Shown: positions 44,256 through 57,300 of the stretch, piece after piece | Layout: each line of letters opens with the position of its first letter | Numbering within the stretch: the stretch's first letter is position 1 | Assembly (NCBI GenBank): GCA_004380135.1 | Contig: QXCR01000026.1 | Location: 186,001-250,000, forward strand | DNA: 64,000 bases | DNA from: Stemphylium vesicarium | Taxonomy: Eukaryota; Ascomycota; Dothideomycetes; Pleosporales; Pleosporaceae | Direction of reading: 5' to 3' | Notes under the pieces: generated by a model | What the model was told of the DNA's origin: nothing | Database searches by the model: none | The model's input: the letters and a program-made list of their open reading frames with translations, nothing else | Made by a program: the position numbers and the translations under genes

Positions 44256-45276
44256 TACTTTCGCCTTTAGCACAGGGACTGCTGGATCCGGTCTCTGTCA
44301 CGTTTTTCTTACGTCGACTACCTAATGCGGTCACGGCAAACGACAATACCCTCAAAAATGGTCCATCGCAAAAGCACATAATTTTAGACTGTTTCGAAGG
44401 CATGCGCACTTGCATGGAGCCGGGGCGTTTTATCTAGGATTTCATATCATCGCCTACCTACGGACGGAACATTCGTCGGCTTGCGCACGTCATCCAGTTG
44501 CCTTCCGGGGTCAACTCCTACGTGCTATTGTCACGCCAGTACCCACTCGTCGCTCGCGCGAACGATTGTTCCGTTTATCTAGAGATATCGTACGGCGTTG
44601 CCGGAACCTTTTACTTTTTCACATTTAAACGGCGCGTCTCTGTATATCACGGCATTTGTTCTTCTATGCATCGCCTGTACCAAGCATTTAACAAGTTTCA
44701 AGACCGCTTCTTACACGTCTTCTCGGATCCGGTGTCGGAATTAGTCGCCGGCGCATCTACCCACTGGCAACCCGTTTCCGTTGTTTGCTTCTTCCTTTTT
44801 GCTACATGTAATGCATCTTTACTTCTTGCTTCACTTCGGGTTTCTCCTTTTTCCGTCTGGAAACTGCCAATGGCAACGGCAGCGCGTTTTGTTCCCGCCA
44901 AACAAGCAACATGGAGGTGGTTTTTCTTCTTTGGTTTGGATTTTTGAACATGTTTTGGGAGCTTGGGTGCAGTTCAAAGGTTACGTAAGGGGACGATGAT
45001 GGAATGAGGCTTGTTTCGATACCACAGGCGTTTGTAATATTTAGCTGGAGAGGGTAGAGGGAGAGAGTAAATATATTGCTTGTAGGGATGGCATGGGTTT
45101 GGTAGAAGAGTGAGATGGAGACGAGCGCGTGGGAGGTGCGTGTGGAACGAAGAGCAAAAGCCTTATTCAAACAAGTTTCAAAACGCCCTTTCCCACACTT
45201 GAATCATCCTGGTGATGTTTCAATTGCTAATGTTTTACCTTTCCTGACGATGCGCACTCGATTGAGTCCACCCGCT

Positions 45277-45312
45277 CATCCACCCATCCACCCACCCATC
45301 CATCCACCCATC
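45277..45312. repeat. CATCCACC-type simple repeat
   Basis: Imperfect tandem of CATC and CACC tetramers over 36 bp. Confidence 0.85.
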
Positions 45313-45609
45313 TACACTTGTCCGTCAAGACCCTTCTCACGCGTGCGTCATCCTCAACCACCACAAGTCATCCCTCAAACGGCCGACTCCCCGACTCCAC
45401 ACCCAGTAACGCCGAACCGGGAGTCCCAAAACATGCACCCTTCCCCACTCATTCCCCTCACTCCGCACATCCACTCCCGACGCCCTAACAAGTACCCAGT
45501 TGCGAGATCGAAAAAGCAAGAAATAAAGCAAAAAAGGCCCGACGCACCGCCTATCCGGAAGGAAAATTCGGCACAGAAGACCGACCGCCTTGGTCGAGGC
45601 GAGGCGAGA

Positions 45610-45641
45610 GCCGCAAAGCCGCGAAGCCGCGAAGCTGCGAG
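45610..45641. repeat. 9-bp tandem GCCGCGAAG, about 3.5 copies
   Basis: Units GCCGCAAAG, CCGCGAAG-type and GCTGCGAG follow each other with one or two mismatches. Confidence 0.75.
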
Positions 45642-46330
45642 CGTGAGATTTTAGCCCCGTCATCCACGGATTACTGTGTTGAGTAACTAACGTCAGTTGG
45701 GACCAGACTAGTGCTGGGCTAGAAGAGGGGGCGAAGACTAGGTTTAGTGCGCACGTTATGGTTAGCTGGGAGGCAAGTGGATGGCATGTCGTGATGTGGT
45801 GATATCGTGCATGAATCATGGGTCTTGGGTATTGAGTCTTAGGAATGGCAGACCAGGCAGGGAGACAGGTAAGAGGGTGGAAGAGTGATGATGAATGAAG
45901 GCATGGGGCTGAGCAATTCAGCCTTTTCATCCTGTCGCATGGAGAACGGAGGGAAGGTGAAGCGAACGAGTCCGAATCCGAGAGTTGGGGCGCTGATTAG
46001 GATTGGGCTGGTGTCTGTTCCGGCCAACTATACTGCTAGTGACCTGTCAGACGACTACGATGCAGTCAGAGCATGGAAAACGGTATGGGATTTTTGTTGG
46101 GAAAACACGACTTCGTTGCGAGGGTGTTGAACCGGTCCTTTAAAATAACTGGGGAGGTATGTCGGTTGCTCAGATATGGACTTTTTCACTTTGCCTGATA
46201 CTAGGATCTTACGCAGGGGTCGATTGATGGAATTTCTTCTCCTTATTCAGCTATTCGTCGAGTATGTTCCCAAGATAACAACACAACTGTTCTATTTCCC
46301 GGAACCCCGCATTTCCCATCCCATGTTGCC

Positions 46331-48119
46331 CTAGATTACCACCTTCTTGAATGACAGATTCTTGGTGGGGTCTGGCATACTCTGTGTTCCCAACACCATT
46401 TGCGGATATCTCTCCGTCTCGCCGTTCGGCATCTTGATGTCGTACTCGAGCACTAGTCGCGCCAGGACCATCTTGATCTCGTTGGCAGCGAAGAATCTGC
46501 CGGGGCATGCGTGTCTGCCGTAGCCAAAGCCGAGATTGGTCTCGTTGGTAGTCACAAACTGGTTGCGAGCAATGTCGGCAGCTTTTCCGCTGGAGCGCAG
46601 CTTGAATGCACGGAAGCCATCGAAAGTCTCGGAAGATGGGTAGTACTCGCTGTCAGAGTATACGGCGGCGGAAGGCACCTCGATCATGACGCCCGGTGGA
46701 ATGTATTGTCCGTTGCTGAGAGTGATGCCTTTGAGCACACGGCGACCAAAAGACGCTGATCGAAGTGTTAGCATGACATCCTTGTACATGCCGCTGGGTT
46801 AACGGGTCCTACTTACTAACGCCGGGTGGGTAAAAACGTGTGACCTCCTTCATGTAGCTGTCGAGCTTTTCCATCTGCTGGAGGGCGCGAGATGTGATGA
46901 TTCCACCGTTGTCAGCCATGGCGTTGCGAATTTCCTCCCGAATCGGCTCAAGATACTCTGGCGTAACAGCAAGGGTATACAGAATGTTGGTCGCAGTCAT
47001 GGTCGTGGTGTGAATAGCAGCGAAGATAAGACCGAGTTGATAGTGGGTGATGGTATCGGCTGAATCCTTGCCACCACTCCTGTTGATCATCCATTGTAGC
47101 ATGTCATCTGGCTCTTGCCAGTTAGGGTCCTTGGATTTGCCGTTCATTCTCTCTTCGATAATAGGTCGCAGAACTTCGGTGGCTCGCTTCTCGCGTTGAC
47201 GAAGCTGAACAACCTCTGGTGTGCGTGGCGCCAAAAACGGCTTCAGAATGGGACGGATTTGCTTGACAGCCTGGACAGCTTTCATCAGATCCACCGTATA
47301 GTTGCTCCCCGCGTCAAGATACTCGGGATCCTGGCATAGCTCTGGGCCGACGAAGACCCGACCAGAGACTTTGGCGATGACATCGACGAGCTTCTGGTTG
47401 ATGCAAACTTCAGTCCAATCCTCGCACGGCGGCATGTACTCTCTCAGAGCGTCGTCGACCTCTTGGCAGATGACTGGATTCAATCGAACTGATATTGTAT
47501 TAGCGCAGCTAGCTCATCAGAAACGTTTCAGACACTTACTTAGCGCTGGCGTGAGATCTGACTTGATGGAATGTACGACCATCTTGCCCTCAACGGCTAA
47601 TTTGGTGTACTTGACTTCCATGCCCTATGTAATGTCAGCGCCGTTCCCCCAAAGGGACAATAAGGTTTGCCAACCTTTTTGACGGCTTCGGGAAAGCTGA
47701 GAACGTCGTCGGGCAGTTTTCGGAGCTCTGGCAGTAAACTCAGGGGAACCACGACAATGTCTTCGCCTGGAGAGGATATGAGCGATCAGGAATGTAAAAT
47801 TTTGACGATTTCAACCTACCGCCTTCACTGATGAGTCTGTAGACAGAGTCTTTGAACTATCACGTCGTCAGTAACAGCCTTTGGCCATGTTGAAAATGCG
47901 ACTCACTTTGCCGTATCCATCTTGGTACATCTTCTTCGCAGACGCAATGTATTCTTGCCGCTGCTTCTCTCCGCCTTGGAGTCCGCTGAGAGTCGGCAAC
48001 TTCCCCAGCTGGACTCTGCGTTGGAGCTTTGGGAACAAAGCGCATATTGCGAATATGAGTGCAGCTATCGCCGTTGTCTGCAGCGTGTGCGACAGTTGGG
48101 CAACAGTCTGTGAATCCAT
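46331..48119 (-). CDS. Cytochrome P450 monooxygenase (ent-kaurene-oxidase-like group)
   Basis: Six exons: 47907-48119, 47820-47856, 47675-47766, 47540-47624, 46817-47488 and 46331-46755; introns 50-61 nt; 507 aa, a normal P450 length. An N-terminal membrane anchor lies at about residues 12-30 (TTAIAALIFAICALF). The I-helix reads LGLIFAAIHTTTMTATN, with H in place of the usual acidic residue before TT, a variant common in the fungal CYP68/CYP503-like P450s. The K-helix ExxR is E357-VT-R360. The haem loop FGYGRHACPGRFFA carries the ligand Cys450. Such enzymes hydroxylate or oxidise terpenoid and related secondary metabolites; the substrate cannot be deduced. No terpene cyclase, PKS or NRPS is seen in the window, so this looks like a solitary P450 rather than a cluster member. 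The intron 47625-47674 has a weak GTTGGC donor. Confidence 0.9.
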
Positions 48120-49757
48120 GATGGTGGCGTCGTTTGCAGGGGAGAAGTGAAGATGGCGAGGTGCCAAAGGTTGTGGGTCACGCTCGAAAAGAGGCGGTGA
48201 CGCAGATACTATAAGTAACCGGGGAAGCCACGACTACCTATACCGATGCTGTGTGTTTGAGACAAGGAATGAAACTCGTGCAAGGCGTGAAGAAGTCACC
48301 AGCGCTGTGCCGGGGTCTTATTATCTTGAATCTTGCAGCCCACATGGGCCAGCTCCGGGGTGTGTGACGATCTGCAGCAAGTATACGGCGCATACGGTCT
48401 GTGTCTGGACATTTGATCTGGATGCCGGCGATAGGGTGTGCTAGCCACGAAGCCGTCTATGTACTGCTAGTAGCCGTGAGGCATAGCGCTCGCCGATCAC
48501 TAGCCCAAGTCGAGCGTCGCGTTTCAACTTGGCTTGGTATCACGTAGTTGGACACCCAATCAAGGCGCGGACTGAACGGCCCAGCCATACATATATCCGG
48601 TCCAGCAATCAGAGCCTCTGCTATACATCCGCGGCTACTGCAGTGAAGCAGCGACGACGCATATGTGCTTCCTCGGCCCGTTTCCGATCCTGCTCAATGA
48701 TGTGGCAATACCCACATGTAAACGAAAGGCCCTCAATTATGCTTTAGCCATATGTTACCCCGTCCTCTCGCTGGAGCAGACACACGCGAACCTGTGGCAA
48801 ACATGTTGTTGACGTTTGCGCATGCCTTTGAGGCTTGCGTAACAGGACAAAATCCGATTGGTTCGAAGAAAGCCAGACCCTGACTTGCGGCTGAAGCCCC
48901 TTCCGCCTCTTGCTCATCTCGGCTAAGACCATGCGGGGCCCCTCGCTTCGACATTGACAGTGCCATATTTTCCGAGTCATCACCAGCACACGGTTTATCT
49001 TCCGAGATCGCATTGCAGTGTCGTAGCCCCGGACACTGTTTTTGCGACTTTTAAAAATCGTGGCTCGGAAGCCTATGCTATTTTTGCTACCGCACGTGTA
49101 GCTACCACCAAGGATGTTGAGTCCGCACTACAGCAAGCCCCTTACCCTACGACACTGTATACGACATTGAGCTAGGAGTGCGTCCTACAAATGTTTCACA
49201 ACATCCTCTGGACCAAACACCGGCATCGCAGACGTTGCACACAAACGGCGAACTAGTCCCACCCCACTGAACCCCACTTCTGCTCCAAGCAGAGATAAAG
49301 ACCGGTTCGTGACATCTAGCCTCTTGGGAGCTGTCTTACTCAATCCCACAAACTTGGCAGTGATCTAGAAGAGATGGTTGATGAGCAAATTAGCCGTGAT
49401 CTACACGGCAAAGGGTGCCCAACCAGCTCCGCCTCATCATCAATGTGTGGTGTTGCCGCTTCGGCATTGGCACGGCACACAACCAAAGCGTCGGGGCCAA
49501 TGGCATGCGTATGGCCATGAGTATAGCGACTGCATTCTACTGTACATTTTAGTAGCCCTAACATCCGTTGCTGAATTTCGTTTTGAGCTGTAGTATATCT
49601 ACCTAGCTCGCTCTACAAACAATAATGTGGATATTGTTAGTCAAAACTAGACAACAAAGCCGCGATCAGTCGTAGTACAGGGCTGGCATATGGAAGTAGA
49701 ATCAACAGAATACATTAATACCTCACTCCCATGACATTCGAGAGCTGTCTGCATTTC
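48120..49757. other. Intergenic upstream of the P450 gene
   Basis: 1.6 kb containing the P450 promoter and the DJ-1 3' flank. No supported coding sequence or repeat. Confidence 0.55.
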
Positions 49758-50528
49758 CTACAATTTCTCAGCGATTACCATGGGCCCCGCAATCTCATCT
49801 CTCTTCTCTTTGCCACAAACGGCCTCAACGATTGTGAGCGCGAACAACATCGCCGTACCCGGTCTGAGAAATAGTCAGCGTATCTTCTTTGTACTTCAAA
49901 GTCTCACCTACCCTCGACTCGTGATGACCTTTCCATCAACCACCAGTCTATCTTCGCTGTACTGCCAGCCACCGACTTTGATCTCTTCCGAAACACTGGG
50001 ATGGCTGGTGACCCTCTTCTTCTCACCCCCGTATTTCTTTGTTGAGGCGACCAGTGCTGTAGTCGCTGCACAGATTGTAGCGACCCATTTTCCAGCATCT
50101 TGGAAGTTTTTAATTAGCTCCAATACACCATCACTTTCGCAAAAGGCCTTTGACCCCGGTCCGCCGCCAGGTAGAACTAGGATGTCGAAGTACTCATGAG
50201 CGGTCTGTGCAGGAACAGATAGTAGCTTTGTATAGTCGGGAACAATGCGGATGTTGCGGGACATGCTAGAATCCGTTGCGTTAGTGAAATGGCGCTTTGT
50301 TGTAAAATAGTGGCGACTGACTGGGCGAATGCTTCGTTCTCCAACGAAACGCCTGCGCTCTTGACTTCAAAACCGGCTCGGGTTAGTACTAGAGTGTGCG
50401 TCAGTACGCGGAACTTCATGTTGGCTTCCCTTGTTTCTCTAGTTTGGTCGTCCATGCATACCATCGTAAGGAGTAACGAATTCAATCTCTTCGGACCCAT
50501 CTGCGACCAGTATTAAAGCCTTGGGCAT
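49758..50528 (-). CDS. DJ-1/PfpI family protein
   Basis: Exons 50462-50528, 50322-50388, 49912-50265 and 49758-49863; 197 aa, the normal size. It starts MPKALILVADGSEEIEFVTPYD (Glu16 aligns with the conserved active-site Glu of DJ-1), continues VLTRAGFEVKSAGVS, has the LVLPGGGPGSKAF loop, and the nucleophile elbow WVATICAATTAL with Cys110. The chain ends HPSVSEEI, VITSRGPGTAMLFALTIVEAVCG. This is the DJ-1 subgroup (PARK7/thiJ-like) with Glu-Cys rather than the Hsp31 type. Members act on reactive carbonyls or as oxidation sensors; the cellular role of the fungal protein is unknown. Exon 2 ends in phase 2 (GCCCA/GTCAGT), which fixes the reading frame into exon 3. Confidence 0.9.
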
Positions 50529-51610
50529 CTTGGACTATGGTGGGGTTGAGAAAGGAATACGAAATCCCGACTGGGTTGCTGAGATATGTTGTTTATCAAG
50601 ATCTTCGGGGAGTAAGTGAAAAAAGGGAATGATCTTGTTAAGGTTGGTGGTTTGTAAGAGCGTTGTCGAAAGGGTTCTGCTCTGGAGTAAGCGTGACGTA
50701 TGCTGAGATCCTGAGGAAGGCACGAGACCCACCAATTCTGGGGCTCGGGAACAATAGCCGGGCGGCTGATTTGTACCTAGGTACCGTCGCCCATGGACAT
50801 GTCCTTAGGAGCAGACAAGCAGTTTTGCACGGATGGAAAGCATAGCAAAAGTAGTGTGCATCTTTCCAAGGCATTGAGGGCTAATGCTTCATTGAAAAGG
50901 AAGGTACAGTAAAGGTCGTTAACACATAGCATTCGCTCGTTCTCTCTGAATTGTAGCCACTGTGACTATGTCATGAATGTCAAAAAGCACACGGTAATCT
51001 CGTATGTACACCCGCCGCGCCAATGTGCTCTCCGTGTACATGACCAGAGTAGCCTACATTCGACTCGTGTGAATAAAGCGCCAAAATCCGATCCCAGCAT
51101 CGTCGACACCACAATGTGCGACACGTGTAGGCATCTTCTTTGCCCTATGCATCGCGGATTCCAGGATATCTCTCATAAGCTCATGTAGTGAAAAAGACCA
51201 CTCTGACGATAAGATGTCCATAGATCTAAAGCCAATCGCAACCGGCTTATATCCAGTTCATCCTCTTCTTCGCCAGACATTAGAGCGGTGTACAGCTTGA
51301 TGGAGCGCCTGCCTCCTCCATCTGCCGACTAGTAAAAAGCAAACAGGGTATGTCAGAAAACAGAAAGGCGGACCGTGTCTATCGTTGCAATATATCGCAT
51401 CGCGGAACGCTGAGGTATCAAGGGCGAATCAAAGACATTCAGAAGACAAGCAAATGGCTCAATATGCCTGTGCTTTCAAAACTCCGAACACCAGATTCAT
51501 CGTGGAAAGCAAAGTAGTGTAGGTCGTGATGGGCCCCGAAGAGTCCCATGATGTATGCTCGGGGTTGTTCCGGGGTGGGGCTATGAAGACACGTGCAAAA
51601 TTTGCTGTGA
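50529..51610. other. Intergenic between DJ-1 and the GATA gene
   Basis: 1.08 kb: promoter of the DJ-1 gene and 3' UTR of the GATA gene. A perfect palindrome (TACCTAGGTA) lies near 50777. No gene. Confidence 0.55.
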
Positions 51611-54366
51611 TTACAAGCTCATAGTCAACCATTCCTACACGGCGATTGTTAGCAAAATAGCTGCAAGTCTCGGAATATGTCTTCGTACCCATTCAGCAGG
51701 ACCAGATGACTGTAAGCCCTGGCCCATAGCGCCCATAGGGAGTGCCCCAAGGTTCTGCCCTGGGAAAGGACTGGAAGTCGCAATGGCAGTATCTTTTCTG
51801 CGCAATGGCGCCCTTCCGTTGGTATCGTCCGCATCTGCCATTTCGAGCTCCTGTGACTCGCTCTTGCTTTGCCCGCGGTTTCGTTTGGGTGCAACAGTAA
51901 CACCGCGGGACTGGGCCAAGTTGGCAGAGCTATTGGATTTGGGTGGACCGGGGGCAATGGGTACTACACCGCTCGGTTTTGACGAAGTCGGTGTAGTAGC
52001 TGAAGACAGATTGCTACCGCCAGCTGACCCAGTAGATTTTGGCGACTCAGAGTCAGCCGCTTTATGCGACGTTGGCGTTGTCACTGGTGTGTGCGCAATG
52101 GAATTCTTACGAGAAGATTTCTTGGACGATCGCGTTGATGTTGTGCCGACTGGCGCATTGCCGCTACCACGATTGCGCTTTTTAATCACATCCGTTTTGA
52201 GCGATAAGGGCCGAACAACGCCGTGCAGCTTCAAGAACAGGCCGCATGCGTTGCAAAGTGGGTGCCCCTCGGGGTTGCGGCGCCACAATGGCGTCGTCTG
52301 AGTAAAGCAGTTTGTGCAAGTCGTCGGAGCACCGCCTTCGCCCTGTTTTGAGCCGCCAGGGCTTTGAGGCCGTGATGGCGCGGCAGAGTTGAATCCAGAC
52401 TCTGGTGGAGAGTTGGGCGATGACACCAAACCATGCATGCCCTGATGCACCATACCTGCAGCGTTGGGAGTTGAGCTAGTGCGGGGTATTTTCTGGCGTC
52501 GTGGATCGCTCCCTCGATTGCGTATGTCGCTTACAGAGGCGGCCGAGCCATGGGTCCGACCAAGGCTGCCCCCGGGACTCCAATGATCTTGCGGTGAGTG
52601 AACCATTTCGGTTCCGCCAATTGTGACAGTCTTGCGCGGCGGTCCGGCAGGATATCGCGCTTGCATGGGGTTAAATTGGTTGGAGAGATTTGTTTCCCAC
52701 TGGTAGCCCGTGTTGAAGTCGATAGAGCCGTCGTCCATTTGCGAGTAGTCTTGAGATGGCATAGTGCGGTCGGCAAAGGCGCTTCCTTCGTCGTCCTCGG
52801 CGTCTGAATCCGCGCCAAAGGTAAACATGTTTTCCTGACGTCCCATCTGCAGCTCATGTTGCTGGCGCAAAGGCAGGTTGTTGTGGAGTACCTGAGACGG
52901 ATCGACGTGGTTTGAGTGACCGAACGACGATGCCGAGAAGGGTAGAGAGGAGCTAGCGCTCGTCACAGGACTGAAGACGGAGTCCTGGCCGCCAGCTCCG
53001 GGGTTGAAGATGAACTGCGGTTGCATCGAGGTAGACAGGTTCGATGGCCGGTGGGGACCATACGAGGCACCATGCTGTGAGTTGCGGATGTCCATGCCGC
53101 TCCTGTCGAAATACATCTGGCTGTCTTCGGGGATAGGCTGTGGGGTTGAGACGGTGGAGGGGAAGGCGGAGCTGGGCGGGGAGTAGTAGTCGGTGGAGTT
53201 GAGGGAAGAGGCCATGGAGTTGTGGTTGAACATGTTCGAGTTGAAGGCGTTGTGGCTCATCAGGGGCGAGCCGACGGGAGAGAAGCCCGAGAAACTCTGC
53301 TGGTAGGGCCCAGCTGAGTGTACGACAGGGTCCTCGTGCATCTGGAAAGTGTCGATGGAGAAGGGCACTTGGCCCTGCGAGGCGGGGAAGGTGGGCGGCT
53401 GCATGCTGTTGTGGTCCAGCGAGTACTGGTGCAGGTCGGCCTCGGCTTGGGCATCGGTGGGGATCATGATACTGTTCACGGGAGGGACCAAGGGAGAGGC
53501 TTCAGCGCGCCGTTTGGGGGGCTGATAAGGTGTTAGTGAGGCTATGGCGAGGCATGATAGGCAGAGAGATAAGGGACTCACTCGTCGCTCGTCGATGCTG
53601 GTCTTGCGGACGTGTCGCGGAACGTAGCCAAACTCATCCTCTCTGTGGATGGCGGGAGGCACTGAGGGAGCGGATGCGCGGGCGAGGGAGATGTTGTGGT
53701 CATGGGCTAGATGCGGCTTCCTTATCGGTATCGCTGGGGCTGTTGCATTAAATGGAGCCGCATCCTCATTCGACAATTCGGGCGATAGGCCTGCAGGACT
53801 ACCGACCGACGAGGGAAATATAAAATCGTCCAGGTTCATCGTGTCCTGCTGGGGTTGCTGTACCTGCGCTTGCTGGTCCTGCGACCTTCGCAACTGTTGG
53901 GCGATGCCGCTTGGAGCGGATCGGGGCGGCGGTCTTGGGCTCGCTGCTGGCGGCGGCGGCATCATTTGGCTGCTGTGCGCATCCTGGGCGGGCCTACAGC
54001 GGAGGAGAGGGTTAGTTAGCAGCTGGTTGAGGAGGGCTCGCTGGTAGCGGCGCAAAAGCAAATGGCGACATATGCGTACCCTTTGTTGCGATCCATCTCG
54101 GCGCGACGCATGTTCATGGCCATCATCCGCCAGGTCAAGTTCTCCATGCGCTCAGCATTGGGCAGCTGCATCTTTGCCCGTGAGTAGAGCTTCCATATCT
54201 GCGTGCCCAGCGGGTCGTTCTTCTGCATTTGCTCTGGCGACTCGGCACTCGGGGTGCCCGCATCGTTTCCGAAAGCTGGAAATATGGCATCCTGGAGCAT
54301 GCCCCGGCGAGCCGAATCTTGGGTGGATGAGACCTCCATGACGCCCTCTGGCACTGCAAAGTCCAT
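51611..54366 (-). CDS. AREA: Global nitrogen regulator, GATA factor AreA/NIT2
   Basis: Exons 54080-54366, 53582-53993, 51689-53521 and 51611-51634; 851 aa. The N-terminal block IWKLYSRAKMQLPNAERMENLTWRMMAMNMRR is the conserved AreA/NIT2 N-terminal domain. DFIFPSS and KTSIDERRPPKRRAEASP match other family members. The single zinc finger (about 635-659) is C-x2-C-x17-C-x2-C (CTNC...CNAC), followed by GLFLKLHGVVRPLSLKTDVIKKRNRG. The last exon is only 24 nt and encodes the conserved tail EWLTMSL, contacted by the NmrA repressor in Aspergillus and Neurospora. The protein activates nitrogen-catabolic genes at GATA sites when preferred nitrogen is lacking. Start chosen at MDFAVPEG (54366); the frame continues upstream, so a longer N-terminus is possible. 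Two introns (60 and 54 nt) are open or nearly open if retained. Confidence 0.93.
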
Positions 54367-57300
54367 GGGGAAGTTGGGCGGGACTGTACCCTCTCTCTGG
54401 TGGGCGTTTGTAAATGTGCGCTCAACGAGAATGGCGATGATGTAGCTGCGTCGGCGCGTGCTCTGAATCGGATGGGCGCACCCCACGTTAGCTGCGGACC
54501 TCAGCTGCAACTACAGCCGAAGTAGGCCCTGAGCGCTGAGTAGTGTACGGGCAGAGGGCAATGGTGTGCTTCCAGAAGCGTGACGTGCGTCGACAGGTCT
54601 AAGCTGGCAGCGACACTTGGGATACGAATATACTGAGGCTGAATCGAGTGCTTGGAGTACTTGCAGTGCTTGCAGTGCTCGCCCTCCACGGGGAAGTACC
54701 CTCGATATGTCTGTTGCGGTCCTGGACCACCAGTGAGCGGCGCAATAATTCAATTGCAGCGTCCCGGGCTACAGCATGCGACGGGCAGCAGGGGGCGCCG
54801 AGTGGGTCGTGAGTCGTGACGCTGGGCCTTGGTGAGAGAATGAGATGCAGTGGGTGGAGCGTTCGGCACCCACGCAAGCCCCCACCACGCACTCTCGGTC
54901 GCCAATCACGCCTGCAGCGCTGGTGGCCTCGACGCGCAGCCGGGGATGCTGTTTGGGGCGTTCTCTACCCTCGAATTGCGGCAGACGCTCTCCACACCTG
55001 TCGTCAAACGCGGGCCTCTCACTTCCAATCTCCGGCAGCACACGGCCACGACGCTGGCGAACCTGGGGCCCGCTTGGAGCACCATCCGGACAGCCAAGAG
55101 GCCACGACGGTTGAGGTCATCGGCCGCTTGTGGGCTGAACGGGAGAATGCTTGCCTTGCCGCTTAGCATGCATGCCCTTGTCCGTATCAAGACCGCCTGA
55201 ACCGTGCTGCTGCTCGCACACCTGGGAATCCTGGCTACGGGCTCGGAGCCATTCCAGCAGCATGTGGGAATATTTGCGCGAGGTTTTTCTCTTTTTCCCC
55301 CTCCGGCAATTCTGGCCATCTGGTCACGTTCCAGCTGAGCCTGTTGCGCCGGCAGGCCAGCGACTTGAATTGCGCACAGCGGCCTGCGCGATGCAGCAGC
55401 GCTGATCCTGGGACGTCACTTTTCCTCCTGGTCGCATGCGCCATTCTGCTACTGGTACTGCTACTGTCGTGGCTCGCCAATGTTCCCTCTTCCTCCTGAC
55501 ATGTTCTAGTACGACTTGCGATCCACAACGACAGCGGGCTTAAAACCTTACGCGAATAGAGAACGGCAGGATTGACCCTTCCATTGGCCAGCACCCGACG
55601 CCCATATTCCTCCCCCCTTGACCGCCGATTTTGTGTGCGCATCCGCTCGTCTAGAGGCGATCAAGGCCGTGGTCGTGTGCGGCCGACTATCAACCCGGGC
55701 AGGTGTGCCTGGCCGCCATGTTCATAATGAGGCTTGTCAGCAGACTGCATGATGCCGACTGGCAGCTTTCTCGCTCCCAGCGCCGAAAACTAGACGCACT
55801 CGCCGTCTACAAGCCATCTTCTAGCCATCGCATCGCCTCGCCTCGCCATCGTTTACCCGACGGTGGAGTATCTCTTCCGAGTCTTGCCGCAGCGTGCTTC
55901 GGATTCGGCACTTGCATCCCTACATCTCCCGACAGCCTCACCCATCTCAGGGTCCATTGTTTACCAGGTCCACAAGGACGATTAGCCTGTGTGACGGGCC
56001 CATCGCTCATGGCGCACGAGCACGTGGTTGCAAGTGAACTGGGCTTCTAGCTTGTCCCGATATACAGTGTATACACGCACTACACGCACTGCATGCACTA
56101 CAGACACAACAGAGGGCATGGCGCACTCAACAACATCCACACTCTTGGACGGCACCTTGTCCCGGCAAGAGAAACACATCCACCCGTATCCTCTTTTCTA
56201 CCAAACCAGGGAAAACCTCAAATCCAATGGACAAACATGAGACCACCACCATCGAGATGCGGGCCCGCGCAACCAGTGCCGCAGTCGGAAGACCCGTGCG
56301 GATGGTAGACGTCCGAACCTCTCGACATCTAACGGTGACGCGGACTGTGGAGACAAACATGATGTCGAGAACACTATACAAGTTGCAACCACTGCCGTCG
56401 GTCGTAGTACTTCTTCCGGACGGCTACGCGCCCTGCTACTCATAGTTCCAATACAGACAGATAGGGGTCCCATCACGAAAAGGCAGCAAAGGCCGATCAA
56501 GGGTGTCTCCCAAGCGGGGTCCTTGAACGTCGCCCTCATCTCAAGGCACTGAGGTTACATCACGTGGGTCGCTGTAATGCTGTTTGCCCTCGATCCCTGT
56601 GCGTCCTACACAGTCCTTGTACATCGGCCAGTATGTCGCTCTTTCTTGGCCCTTCTACCTTGTACCGAAATCCAAGTTTTAGCCGCGAACGGCTCTTATA
56701 GCAGACAATGAAGTGTTGATAATTGGTGGATTTACGCATTTACGCATGGGACATATTGCTTTTCTGGTCGAACTACGTACCCACCAGAGGTTTACCCACC
56801 TCTGTAAGGGTCCAGCGATGTATCGATCTACCACCATTTACAAATGGCATTACTTCGGACGCGACTCATCTAATAACCGCGAACACCAATGTTTGACGTC
56901 GCGCGTCCGCTAATTTGGGTTCGGTCGTCTAGATCCCTGTTGACCACCGCAGCGGAGTTTCACATGCGAAAACATGTCACGGTCGGTTCAAAACCGGTAC
57001 AGACTTGTATTCATTGCACAATCTTACTGAGCCATTTCTCTCATGCAAACTAGGGCGACTAGACACTCCGCTCCATGTTTACTCATCCACAGGAGAGCCA
57101 TACAAGCTAGGTTCGACATCGAGAACAGGAAGCCCCCACGCTTCTTGCCCCAGAGGGAGCAAGCGGATGGATATATCCCCTGCTCATGCAAGCCTCAAAA
57201 ACGCCACTTGTATCTGACTTGCATGCATGATCAGGGATGTTGAGCCTAGATCCTTTGCTAAACCCGACTGAATCCGCTCTAACCTCGCTTGTCGCTGCAT

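Larger units (their letters stand above)
44256..46330. other. 2.1-kb convergent intergenic region with simple repeats
   Basis: Between the KRE6 stop (+) and the P450 stop (-). No gene supported; the 179-codon frame at 45115 is built on a CCACCCAT-type repeat and lacks structure. Repeats are listed separately. Confidence 0.55.

Noticed and set aside
45115..45654. 179-codon frame after KRE6
   Set aside because: Depends on a CCACCCAT simple repeat; no ordered segment and no homology seen.
56980..57000. GGTTCAAAACC resembling a tRNA T-arm
   Set aside because: Stem pairing and spacing to an acceptor stem, D-arm and anticodon arm are missing.
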